From Tannerella sp. (GTDB lineage: Bacteria; Bacteroidota; Bacteroidia; Bacteroidales; Tannerellaceae), in NCBI GenBank assembly GCA_031262895.1, contig JAISGW010000096.1:1-14238 (forward strand): DNA of 14,238 nt, read 5' to 3'. Below are positions 1 through 6,363 of this stretch, in pieces (the stretch's first letter is position 1; every line of letters starts with the position of its first letter). Position numbers and translations under genes: made by a program. The notes beneath the pieces were generated by a model, which saw only the letters and a list, made by a program, of their open reading frames with translations, was not told where the DNA came from and made no database searches.

Positions 1-537
1 GAATTCGTTTTCGTGGAACTGCCCAAGTTCCAGCCGAAGACCATCGCCGAGAAGAAGATGGCCGTCTTGTGGCTGCGGTTCCTCACCGAGATAAACACCA
101 GAACGAATGCGGTGCCCCAAGAATTGCTGGACTCTCCGGAAATAAAGGAAGCCCTGGAATATGTGGAAGAGAGCGCCTTCGACGATAAGGCGATGGACGC
201 ATACGACCATTATTTGGACGTGATACGCACCCACCGAGGCATATACGGCGACCTGAACAAGGCCGTGGCGGAGGCTGAACAGGCCAAGGCGGAAGCAAAA
301 GCTGAAGTCGAACAGGCCAAGGCGGAAGCTGAGACAAAGATCAGGAAAGCCAAGGCGGAAGCAAAAGCGGAGGTCGAACGTTCCAAGGTGGAGGCTGAAG
401 AAGCCATAGAAGCCAGGAAAGCCATGGAAGAAAGGATGGAGAATACAGCCCGTAAGCTGAAGGAATTAGGCTTGTCACCGGAAGAAATCCGGCAAGCAAC
501 CGGCTTTCCGCTTGAAAAAATCAGCAAGCTTAAATAA
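1..537 (+). CDS. Rpn/PDDEXK_2-family putative transposase/nuclease, C-terminal part (5' end outside window)
   Basis: The frame is open to the left edge, so only the last 178 codons are visible and the start lies upstream. The first residues (EFVFVELPKF) followed by a Trp/Leu-rich helix (VLWLRFLTEI) match the segment that follows the nuclease core in PD-(D/E)XK transposase-family proteins (Rpn/YhgA-like, PDDEXK_2), which are very common in Bacteroidales. The ending, LGLSPEEIRQATGFPLEKISKL, resembles the short helical 'eeI...TGls.eeI' tail of that family. Between them lies an Ala/Glu/Lys-rich coiled coil of about 60 residues made of 11-residue repeats. The catalytic residues are outside the window, so activity cannot be judged. 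Family members are linked to recombination-promoting DNA cleavage, but the role of this copy is unknown. The stop overlaps the convergent thiamine pyrophosphokinase gene by 8 bp. Confidence 0.8.
   Translation, partial: EFVFVELPKFQPKTIAEKKMAVLWLRFLTEINTRTNAVPQELLDSPEIKEALEYVEESAFDDKAMDAYDHYLDVIRTHRGIYGDLNKAVAEAEQAKAEAKAEVEQAKAEAETKIRKAKAEAKAEVERSKVEAEEAIEARKAMEERMENTARKLKELGLSPEEIRQATGFPLEKISKLK
283..414 (+). repeat. Four 33-bp in-frame tandem units (11-residue coiled-coil repeat)
   Basis: Units begin at about 283, 316, 349 and 382, exactly 33 bp apart. The first three share GCCAAGGCGGAAGC; units 1 and 3 stay nearly identical for about 30 bp, while the fourth has diverged. Protein units read roughly (A/S)K-x-EA-x-x-x-(V/I)-(E/R)-x: AKAEAKAEVEQ, AKAEAETKIRK, AKAEAKAEVER, SKVEAEEAIEA. 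An 11-residue period is a hendecad, compatible with a continuous coiled coil. Confidence 0.85.
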
Positions 538-1153
538 AGTTGAAGAAAAGCAGTAGGCCGCCCTCTCCTTCCAGCACAAGTCGGAAGCTGCTGCCAAGGG
601 CCTCAATGAGCGTGCCCTGCCACCAGGAGGTAAGCGCCCTATGACAGATGGGCCAGCGCAGACCCTCGGTGTTGAGCTTCAAGTCGGGCGAGAGGGAAAA
701 GATGGAAATCTGCTGCCCCGGCACGGAGGCGAAGACGCCCGAATGCCGCACGGGCAGGAAGCGGCCGTAGTCTGTCCACATCTCCACCCGCTCTAAGAGG
801 AGGGCGTAGTCCAAAAGCAGGGAAATGTTCCCCAAGGTATGGTCTTCGCGCAGGCCGGTGGCACCCAAAATCAAGGCCGAACGGTAACCGGCCGCGCAAG
901 CATAGCGCACGGCCTTAGAGAGGTCGTTCGTTTCCTGCTCGCTTTCACCGTGCAAGCGGTCGGCATAAAGGCCGCGCAAGTCGGCAGGGATGCTGTCCAT
1001 GTCGCCCACGACAGCCGTCGGCACCAAGCCGCGCTCGTGCAGGGAAGCGACGGCGCCGTCGCAGGCAATCAGCGCCGTCGCATTGCGGAGTTGTTCCAAG
1101 GCCTCAGCCGAGGCAGGGAAGCTTCCATTGGCTAAAATCACACAATTCTTCAT
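530..1153 (-). CDS. Thiamine pyrophosphokinase
   Basis: A 207-residue protein, the usual length for bacterial thiamine pyrophosphokinase, which makes thiamine diphosphate from thiamine and ATP in the cytoplasm. Visible family motifs are CDGA (31-34), GDMDS (50-54), ETNDLSKA (74-81) and GATGLREDHTLGN (97-109); these supply the acidic metal- and nucleotide-binding residues. The C-terminal domain (about 165-205) has the usual WWQGT stretch, followed by LIEA where I would expect an Asn before the Glu. It is the last gene of the riboswitch-headed operon: its ATG (1151-1153) lies 2 nt after the stop of the transporter gene, inside a 14-bp tandem repeat. Its role is to trap imported thiamine as the cofactor. 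The 3' end overlaps the convergent Rpn-like gene by 8 bp. The family is clear. In Bacteroidetes this gene has been called tnr3 or thiN, so no single symbol is assigned. Confidence 0.93.
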   Translation of the reverse strand: MKNCVILANGSFPASAEALEQLRNATALIACDGAVASLHERGLVPTAVVGDMDSIPADLRGLYADRLHGESEQETNDLSKAVRYACAAGYRSALILGATGLREDHTLGNISLLLDYALLLERVEMWTDYGRFLPVRHSGVFASVPGQQISIFSLSPDLKLNTEGLRWPICHRALTSWWQGTLIEALGSSFRLVLEGEGGLLLFFNFI

Positions 1154-1176
1154 TATTAATTCTTCATTATTAATTC
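1149..1176 (-). repeat. 14-bp tandem duplication at the transporter/kinase gene junction
   Basis: On the minus strand GAATTAATAATGAA occurs twice back to back (1163-1176 and 1149-1162), followed by a partial third GAATT. The first copy encodes the last residues of the PnuT-like protein; the second holds its stop codon (TAA, 1156-1158) and the ATG of the kinase (1151-1153). Each 14-mer splits into two 7-mers (on the plus strand TTCATTA and TTAATTC), giving it a heptamer character. The ATG of the upstream copy is read in the transporter frame as Met186. Confidence 0.8.
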
Positions 1177-1722
1177 TCCCTTGCGTTTCCAGTTAAGGTA
1201 GCCGATGAGGGAGGCTACCGTATAGCAAAGGTAAAGGAGAAGGGTCGGGTAAAGATGTGCCGCAGCATACATGCCGACGGATACGAAGTCGGCAAGCATC
1301 CAAAGCCACCAGCTTTCCAGCAGGCGGCGGGCCGTCATCCAGGTGGCCACGGCGCCGGCCGCCGCCGTGAAGGCGTCGAGAAGAGGCAGTGATTCGTTGG
1401 TATGGCGCAACAAGAGATAAAGCATTGCCCAGGCGCCCAGCAGGAGGGCCGCCAGGCCGATGGCGAGGCCGGCCCGCAGACGGCGGTAACGAATGCGGGC
1501 GCCCCCATCGGCTTCCTCCGCCGCGCGCCGCCAGGAAAGGAAACCATAGACACTGACAGCGGCATAATAAACCTGCAAACACATTTGGGCATAGATGCGC
1601 GTGCCGAAGAACACATAGGCGTAGACCGCCGCGCTGAGGAAGCCGATGAGCCACATCCAGCGGTGCTGCCGTATCTCAAGCAGCAAATAAGCCAGCGAAA
1701 GGACTGTGCCGAAGAGTTCCAT
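1156..1722 (-). CDS. pnuT: PnuC-family thiamine transporter (PnuT type)
   Basis: A 188-residue integral inner-membrane protein. Hydrophobic segments run from the N-terminus (FGTVLSLAYLLLEI) through WLIGFLSAAVYAYVFF and the CLQVYYAAVSVYGFLSW stretch, then after an Arg/Glu-rich loop near residues 64-80 through about four more to the YLCYTVASLIGYLNW end. The aromatic, Trp-containing helices with Y-x-x-x-S-x-Y-G-x-x-x-W are typical of the PnuC vitamin transporter family, which moves uncharged vitamins down a gradient that is maintained by intracellular phosphorylation. Thiamine specificity is inferred from context: it sits between a riboswitch-controlled TonB receptor and thiamine pyrophosphokinase, the known Bacteroidetes arrangement in which PnuT was named. 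Its ATG overlaps the receptor stop by one base (TGATG), so translation is probably coupled. Family call is firm; substrate is an inference. Confidence 0.9.
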   Translation of the reverse strand: MELFGTVLSLAYLLLEIRQHRWMWLIGFLSAAVYAYVFFGTRIYAQMCLQVYYAAVSVYGFLSWRRAAEEADGGARIRYRRLRAGLAIGLAALLLGAWAMLYLLLRHTNESLPLLDAFTAAAGAVATWMTARRLLESWWLWMLADFVSVGMYAAAHLYPTLLLYLCYTVASLIGYLNWKRKGELIMKN

Positions 1723-3920
1723 CAGATTTTAAAACCTAAACGGAACATGAAGTGTATCGGCGCCTGCGTGAAATAGCCGCCGTCCTGGCAACGCTGCCCG
1801 CCTTGGATATAGGAATATACCCAGCCGTTGGTTTCGTATTGTTCGTTGAAGAGGTTGTAGACCGTCAGGCCGAGATTAGCCTCGCGCACGAAGCGGGGAT
1901 GGAAGACGTAGCCGAGGCGCAGGCTATTGACAAAGTAAGGGTCGAGGCTGCGTGCACGGGAAGTAGTATTGTCGAGGTACTGGCGGGCAACGTACTGCGA
2001 GGTGAAGTCGGCCGACAAGTCGCGCCAGGTGAAATGGAAGAGGCTGCTGCCCGTCAGGTCGGGCGAGAAGGCGATGTCGGTAGAGCCGAGGAAAAAGGCC
2101 TGTTGCCCGCCTGTATCGTCATCGTCCACGTATTCGGTGAAGTTGCGGATACGGTTGCGGCTGAGCGTCAGATTGCCGCTCCAAGAAAGCAGGCGGCAGA
2201 TGCGCCAGGCGGCGCCCAACTCGAGACCCTCGCGGTCGCTGTCGGGGATGTTGGAGGTGAGCTGCTCGCCGATTTGGCTGATTTTGCCGGTCAGGACGAG
2301 CTGGTTCCTGTAATCCATATAATAGAGACCGAGGCTCAGGTGCAGTCCGTCCTTTTGCCAGGAGTAACCCGCCTCGTAGTCGAAGAGGGTTTCGTCGGTG
2401 GGGGAAGCGTCGGGGCCGTTGTCAGTGAAATTGTCGCGGTTCGGCTCACGGTGTGCGACGCCGAAGGAGGCGAAAGCGCGGTGCGGGCCACAGGTGTAAT
2501 CCAGCCCGGCCTTGGGGTTGAAGAAGTTCCAGCGGCGGAGGATATCCAATCCCTTGCCGGCCACGTCGTCGTCGCCGCATATACTGTAACGGAGGCCCCG
2601 GTATTGCAGGTCGGCGTAAGCGGAGAGGTGGGGCAGGAAGCGCCAGTTGGCCTTGGCATAGACGCTGCCGTCGAGCTTGCGGCCCGTGTTGCGGTAGTAT
2701 TCGTAATCGGGGGCGGGCAAGTCGTAGCCGGACTTGGTCCACATCAGGCGGCCGTAATGCGCGCCGACGTAATTGTTCAGGGCACCGCCGAAGGTCAGCG
2801 CCAGGGAACCGCCCTTGTAATTGGCCGAAAAGATACCGCCGTAGAAGTCATTGTCCAACCATTTGCGGCGAACGAGGTCGGTAGTCGCCTGCATGCTGCC
2901 GTCGGGTGCCGTGTAATCGGGCAGGTTGAAGTCGGCATAAGCCATGCCGCTCTTGTATTCCTCATAATAACCGTCGCCGTGGGTATAATGCAGCGTCAGG
3001 TTGGCGTTCCATTGTCGGCCGAAGCGTTGGCTGGCCAGCAGGTGGTAATGTTGCTGCCAATAGTTATCCGTCTGGTTGGGATAGAAGGCGGTCTTCCCCT
3101 GGTCGTCGGTGTATTCGCCGCAGTCGTTGTAAGTGCGGTCGCCCGCGGCCAGCTTGGCGGCCGGCACGCCATCCCAGGCCTGGTAGGTGCGTTCGGAGCT
3201 GCCAAAGGCACGGAAACGCAGCAGGGTATTGGTGCCGTACCAGGAGGCCTGCCCGTAATACGATTGCATCCGCGCCCAGGCCCGGTCGATGTAGCCGTCG
3301 CTGCGGACATCGGAGTAGCGGGCATCAATGGCGAAATGCCCGTCCATCAAGCCGGTGGAGCCGTCGAAGGTATGCTTGAGGGTGCCGTAGGAACCTGCCG
3401 AAAGGTCGTACGAAAAGCCGGGCGCAGAGGCGGAAGGCGCCGTCTGCAGGGCCACGGTCGCGCCGAAAGCCGCCGCCCCGTTGGTCGAGGTGCCCACCCC
3501 GCGCTGGATTTGCAGGCCGGAAAGCGAGGAGGCGAAATCGGGCATGTTCACCCAAAAGACGTCTTGCGACTCGGCGTCGTTCAGCGGGACGCCGTCGACA
3601 GTGATATTGATGCGGTCCTGATCCGTTCCGCGGATGCGGAAGCTGGCATAACCGACGCCCGTACCGGCGTCGGAAGTCATCACTACCGAGGGGGCGGTGG
3701 CAATCAGGCTGGGGATACCCTGGCCGTCGTTGCGGCTGCGCAACTCCTCCCTTGAGAGGTTACTGTAAGCTACCGGCGTGGAAGCGCCCACACGAATGGC
3801 CGAGACGACGACCTCGTCGAGCTTGACCGGCTTGGTTTGCAAGGAATCGCCCGGCTCGGCCGAGGCATCGGCGGCAACCGCCATCGCAGCAGCCGCCAGA
3901 CATAACACAGCAGTTTTCAT
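1722..3920 (-). CDS. TonB-dependent outer-membrane receptor, probably for thiamine
   Basis: A 732-residue protein from the preferred ATG at 3920. It opens with a clear signal peptide (MKTAVLCLAAAAMAVAADASA, likely cleavage before EPGD). A GTG at 3950 would add ten residues with lysines and phenylalanines ahead of the signal peptide and is less likely. Residues 34-41 (LDEVVVSA) look like a TonB box. The plug domain spans about 50-160, with FRIRGTDQDRINITVDGVPLND and the IQRGVG segment, followed by a long beta-barrel rich in alternating aromatic strands. The C-terminus (HFMFRLGFKI) is barrel-like, though the last residue is Ile rather than the common Phe. There is no N-terminal carboxypeptidase-regulatory-like domain, so it is the compact BtuB type rather than SusC-like. 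Position directly behind a TPP riboswitch and ahead of PnuT and the kinase implies thiamine (or phosphorylated thiamine) uptake; this matches the receptor called Omr1 in comparative studies of thiamine regulons. Confidence 0.92.
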   Translation of the reverse strand: MKTAVLCLAAAAMAVAADASAEPGDSLQTKPVKLDEVVVSAIRVGASTPVAYSNLSREELRSRNDGQGIPSLIATAPSVVMTSDAGTGVGYASFRIRGTDQDRINITVDGVPLNDAESQDVFWVNMPDFASSLSGLQIQRGVGTSTNGAAAFGATVALQTAPSASAPGFSYDLSAGSYGTLKHTFDGSTGLMDGHFAIDARYSDVRSDGYIDRAWARMQSYYGQASWYGTNTLLRFRAFGSSERTYQAWDGVPAAKLAAGDRTYNDCGEYTDDQGKTAFYPNQTDNYWQQHYHLLASQRFGRQWNANLTLHYTHGDGYYEEYKSGMAYADFNLPDYTAPDGSMQATTDLVRRKWLDNDFYGGIFSANYKGGSLALTFGGALNNYVGAHYGRLMWTKSGYDLPAPDYEYYRNTGRKLDGSVYAKANWRFLPHLSAYADLQYRGLRYSICGDDDVAGKGLDILRRWNFFNPKAGLDYTCGPHRAFASFGVAHREPNRDNFTDNGPDASPTDETLFDYEAGYSWQKDGLHLSLGLYYMDYRNQLVLTGKISQIGEQLTSNIPDSDREGLELGAAWRICRLLSWSGNLTLSRNRIRNFTEYVDDDDTGGQQAFFLGSTDIAFSPDLTGSSLFHFTWRDLSADFTSQYVARQYLDNTTSRARSLDPYFVNSLRLGYVFHPRFVREANLGLTVYNLFNEQYETNGWVYSYIQGGQRCQDGGYFTQAPIHFMFRLGFKI

Positions 3921-3921
3921 C

Positions 3922-3941
3922 TGAAAAAACTTTTTTAAGTT
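3922..3941 (-). other. AT-rich small hairpin plus T tract just before the receptor ATG
   Basis: On the minus strand the sequence AACTT-AAAA-AAGTT-TTTTC ends one base before the receptor ATG. It could form a 5-bp stem with a 4-base loop followed by four T. It may belong to the riboswitch expression platform, but the stem is weak and A/T-only apart from one C-G pair, so this is a tentative reading. Confidence 0.25.
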
Positions 3942-3980
3942 ACACTTCACGATGAATATGCAGAGGTAAAAAATATGAGA

Positions 3981-4066
3981 GGAACCTTTCCCTACGTCGG
4001 CATTATCCGAATCAGGTTTTACGGGTATTATCTCAGCCTGCGCGCCTAAGGCGCAAGCACCCCTTT
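3981..4066 (-). promoter_or_regulatory. TPP (THI-box) riboswitch aptamer
   Basis: Read on the minus strand, the conserved core of the thiamine pyrophosphate aptamer is present in order: GGGGTGC (ending near 4057), a P3 hairpin with GCGCC/GGCGC and a TTA loop, CTGAGA (4036-4031), ACCCGT (4026-4021), ACCTGAT (4017-4011), GGATAATGCC (4008-3999, flanked by the TCGG/CCGA P5 stem) and GTAGGGA (3995-3989). The closing P1 stem is not obvious by eye. About 60 nt separate the aptamer from the receptor ATG. By family knowledge TPP binding lowers expression of the downstream genes, here uptake and pyrophosphorylation of thiamine. Whether control is at transcription or translation cannot be read with confidence. 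Confidence 0.96.
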
Positions 4067-4077
4067 CTATTCGGCGG

Positions 4078-4085
4078 CGAAGTTA
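4078..4085 (-). promoter_or_regulatory. Candidate -7 box of the thiamine operon
   Basis: Minus-strand TAACTTCG matches the Bacteroidetes -7 consensus TAnnTTTG at all but one position. Transcription would start near 4071, just ahead of the riboswitch aptamer, which is where it should begin. No clear -33 element was seen. Confidence 0.5.
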
Positions 4086-4122
4086 CGAAAAATGCGATGA
4101 CTTATAACTCGCAAATAATTCC

Positions 4123-4130
4123 TACTTTTG
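4123..4130 (+). promoter_or_regulatory. Candidate -7 box for the pRiA4b-like gene and miaA
   Basis: TACTTTTG fits the Bacteroidetes -7 consensus TAnnTTTG exactly and lies 27 nt upstream of the ATG at 4158, giving a leader of about 20 nt. No convincing -33 TTTG is visible. It is divergent from the thiamine operon promoter, about 40 bp away. Confidence 0.6.
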
Positions 4131-4157
4131 AGGCCTATTGAAAACGCAAATTAAATT

Positions 4158-4724
4158 ATGATTTACAGATTCATGATCGTATCCAACGAAGCGGACGACT
4201 TCGTGAGAGAAATCCAAATCGATTCGGAAGCCACTTTCCTCGACTTCCACAAAGCCATTCTAAAAGCCGTCAATTACGTGGACGACCAAATGTGCTCTTT
4301 CTTTGTCTGCGACGAAGACTGGAACAAGGAAACCGAAATCACCCGGGTGGAAATGGATACTTCTTCCGAAGAAGACAACTATACGATGGAAGCTACCCAT
4401 CTGGAAGACTTGATAGAGGACGAAGGACAACGCCTGCTTTACGTATTCGACTTCATGACCGAACGCGCCTTTTTCATCGAACTGCGGGAGACCATCCCCA
4501 ACAAGAGCCTAAAGGAAGCCGTATGCAGCCGTTCCAACGGGAATCCGCCCGCCCAAAACGTGGACTTCGACAAAATGGCCGAAGTGCCCAAAGGAACAAC
4601 GGAAGAGGCTTTGGGCGAAAACTTCTACGGTGATTCGGAATACGACGAGGACGAATTGGACCACGAGGGCTTCGAAGGCTTGGACAACATCGCCGACGAT
4701 TACTACGAAGAAAACCGTTATTGA
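4158..4724 (+). CDS. pRiA4b ORF-3 / IS1096 passenger-like acidic protein
   Basis: A 188-residue protein. The N-terminal half (MIYRFMIVSNEADDFVREIQIDSEATFLDFHKAILKAVNY..., then a FFVCDEDW segment and LLYVFDFMTERAFFIEL) resembles the plasmid pRiA4b ORF-3-like domain, also labelled IS1096 passenger TnpR-like in databases. Despite the name there is nothing transposon-like around it. The last 30 residues are very acidic (DSEYDEDELDHEGFEGLDN...DDYYEENRY). The biochemical role of this family is not known to me. Its stop overlaps the TTG start of miaA in the string TTGA, so the two are probably co-translated, and this gene often precedes miaA in Bacteroidales. The ATG at 4158 follows a good -7 box, supporting this start. 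Confidence 0.75.
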   Translation: MIYRFMIVSNEADDFVREIQIDSEATFLDFHKAILKAVNYVDDQMCSFFVCDEDWNKETEITRVEMDTSSEEDNYTMEATHLEDLIEDEGQRLLYVFDFMTERAFFIELRETIPNKSLKEAVCSRSNGNPPAQNVDFDKMAEVPKGTTEEALGENFYGDSEYDEDELDHEGFEGLDNIADDYYEENRY

Positions 4725-5638
4725 AAGGATTGCTCCTCATATTGACCGGACCGACAGGCGTCGGAAAGACCGAACTCAGTCTGCAACTGGCCGAACGCTT
4801 CCACTCTCCTATCCTTTCGGCCGACTCGCGCCAAATATACAAGGACATGTCCATAGGCACGGCCGCCCCTACGCAGGAACAACTGCAGAGGGTGCGGCAT
4901 TATTTTGTGGGGCAACTCGGCTTGGACGACTATTACAGCGCCGCCGCCTTCGAAGCCGAGGCGCTGGCGCTGATGGACAAGCTGTTCCGCAAGCATGAAG
5001 TGCTCCTCCTTTGCGGCGGTTCCATGATGTACCTCGACGCGGTCTGCGGACTTATCGACGAGATACCTTCCGTGAACCCGGAGATACGCAAAGCCCTCTG
5101 GCGCCAATACGAGGAAAAAGGATTGGACAGCCTGCTGGAAGAATTGCAGCGTACAGACCCGGGGCATTACGAGCGGGTAGACCGCAAAAACTACAAACGC
5201 GTAATCCACGCCCTGGAAATCTGCCGCACGACCGGGCGGCCTTATTCGGACTTCCGCACGAACAGCCGCAAGGAACGACCCTTCCGCATCGCCAAAATCG
5301 GGTTGAAAAGGGAAAGGGAAGAATTATACACCCGCATCAACCGCCGCGTAGACGAGATGATGGCTGCAGGGCTGCTCGAAGAAGCGCAGCGGCTCTACCC
5401 TTTTCGTCAATTGAACGCGCTTAACACGGTAGGTTATAAGGAAATTTTCCAATACATGGATGGTAAATACACTTTGGACGAGGCCGTTGAAAAAATAAAA
5501 CGAAACACAAGGGTCTATGCCCGTAAACAGATGACTTGGTTCAAACGCGATCCGCAAATTGCCTGGTTTCACCCTGACAGGGAGAAGGACGCCCTCCTCC
5601 TTTATGCGGACAGCTTGCTGTCAAATACCGAAGTTTAG
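4721..5638 (+). CDS. miaA: tRNA dimethylallyltransferase
   Basis: A 305-residue cytoplasmic enzyme, the normal length for MiaA, which transfers a dimethylallyl group to N6 of adenosine 37 in tRNAs reading codons that begin with U. Visible motifs are the P-loop GPTGVGKT (10-17), DSRQIYKDMSIGTA (35-48), CGGSMMYLDA (98-107), the NYKRVIHALEICRTTGRP segment in the tRNA-binding part, LNTVGYKE and the C-terminal YARKQMTWFKRD. Translation appears to start at a TTG that overlaps the stop of the preceding gene (TTGA), since the P-loop lies only nine residues in and no ATG is available upstream in frame without large extension. The 3' end overlaps the convergent sigma factor gene by 18 bp. Confidence 0.96.
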   Translation: MKGLLLILTGPTGVGKTELSLQLAERFHSPILSADSRQIYKDMSIGTAAPTQEQLQRVRHYFVGQLGLDDYYSAAAFEAEALALMDKLFRKHEVLLLCGGSMMYLDAVCGLIDEIPSVNPEIRKALWRQYEEKGLDSLLEELQRTDPGHYERVDRKNYKRVIHALEICRTTGRPYSDFRTNSRKERPFRIAKIGLKREREELYTRINRRVDEMMAAGLLEEAQRLYPFRQLNALNTVGYKEIFQYMDGKYTLDEAVEKIKRNTRVYARKQMTWFKRDPQIAWFHPDREKDALLLYADSLLSNTEV

Positions 5639-6136
5639 GTCTTCTTCCATGGCTTTTTGGAGTTCGGTGCGCGCAAAGAAGATGCGGCTCTTGACGGTGC
5701 CTATGGGCAGGTCCAAGCGTTGGGCTATTTCGTTGTACTTGTATCCGCTCATATACATGGAAAAGACCGCTTTAATCGGACGCGGTAGCTTGTCGACCGC
5801 CGCGGATAACTCTCCCAGGCGCACTTTGCTGTCGGCCATGTTGATGCTCGACTCGTCGGGCACATCCAAATTATACACATCGGCTTGCTGGTCGATCGTC
5901 GCCTGTTGCTGCACTAACCTGTGGTAATTGTTCACAAAGATATGATGCATGACCGTGAATACCCATCCGGCAAAGTTGGAATTGTCAGTGTACTTTTCTT
6001 GGTTGTCAAGTACTTTCAGGCTGGTTTCTTGTACCAAATCTTGGGCGTCAGAGGCATTAGAGGTAAGCTTCAATGCAAAATTCGTCATGATTCCTTGCAT
6101 GCCCAATAATTTTTTTTGAAATTGCACAGTATTCAT
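5621..6136 (-). CDS. ECF-type RNA polymerase sigma factor
   Basis: A 171-residue sigma-70 family protein from the ATG at 6136. Region 2 covers about 15-73, with SDAQDLVQETSLKVL (core-binding) and SNFAGWVFTVMHHIFVNNYHR (-10 recognition). Region 4 covers about 115-163, with LPRPIKAVFSMYMSGYKYNEIAQRL and the helix-turn-helix LPIGTVKSRIFFARTEL. Regions 1 and 3 are absent, as expected for the ECF group. The frame extends 15 codons further to 6181, but that start would lie only about 7 nt from the predicted transcription start, and the family usually begins M-x-x-x-x-FQKKLL, as here. No anti-sigma factor lies beside it, so how it is held inactive is not visible. The gene is more A/T-rich than its neighbours. 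The regulon cannot be inferred. Confidence 0.92.
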   Translation of the reverse strand: MNTVQFQKKLLGMQGIMTNFALKLTSNASDAQDLVQETSLKVLDNQEKYTDNSNFAGWVFTVMHHIFVNNYHRLVQQQATIDQQADVYNLDVPDESSINMADSKVRLGELSAAVDKLPRPIKAVFSMYMSGYKYNEIAQRLDLPIGTVKSRIFFARTELQKAMEEDLNFGI

Positions 6137-6194
6137 CGCTTCAATTTTGTAATGCTTGTCTATAAAGTTTCTTATTCTCACTTGTTAAATTATC

Positions 6195-6202
6195 CAAATG
6201 TA
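6195..6202 (-). promoter_or_regulatory. Candidate -7 box of the ECF sigma gene
   Basis: Minus-strand TACATTTG fits TAnnTTTG exactly. Transcription would start near 6188, leaving a leader of about 50 nt to the ATG at 6136. The stretch from here to 6311 is A/T-rich and shows no credible gene. Confidence 0.55.
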
Positions 6203-6311
6203 GTAATTGTTTTGTACAGCATACATGCGGGTGGATAAGTTCTTGTCCGAAATAGGAAACTTTAAGTATATAGCCGCTTTTTGGGCTGAACAAAACGAAT
6301 TATACAAGTAT

Positions 6312-6319
6312 TATGTTTT
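6312..6319 (+). promoter_or_regulatory. Possible -7 box of the NfeD-like gene
   Basis: TATGTTTT, followed by G, is an imperfect match to TAnnTTTG, 45 nt upstream of the ATG at 6364. It is weaker than the other promoter candidates here. Confidence 0.3.
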
Positions 6320-6363
6320 GGACGTCGATTTAATTATACAACAACTGATTCAATTATTACAAT

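Noticed and set aside
1752..3755. A 667-codon open frame on the plus strand, antisense to the TonB receptor
   Set aside because: It reads as a Val/Gly/Ala-rich sequence without recognisable domains, mirrors the GC-rich codon pattern of the receptor on the other strand, and has no promoter or start context.
3921..3950. GTG at 3950 as the start of the TonB receptor
   Set aside because: It would put ten extra residues before a clean signal peptide that begins with ATG at 3920; the ATG is preferred.
4158..4724. Insertion sequence suggested by the IS1096 passenger-like name
   Set aside because: No transposase, terminal inverted repeats or target-site duplication were seen around it, and the gene is fused by overlap to miaA, a housekeeping gene.
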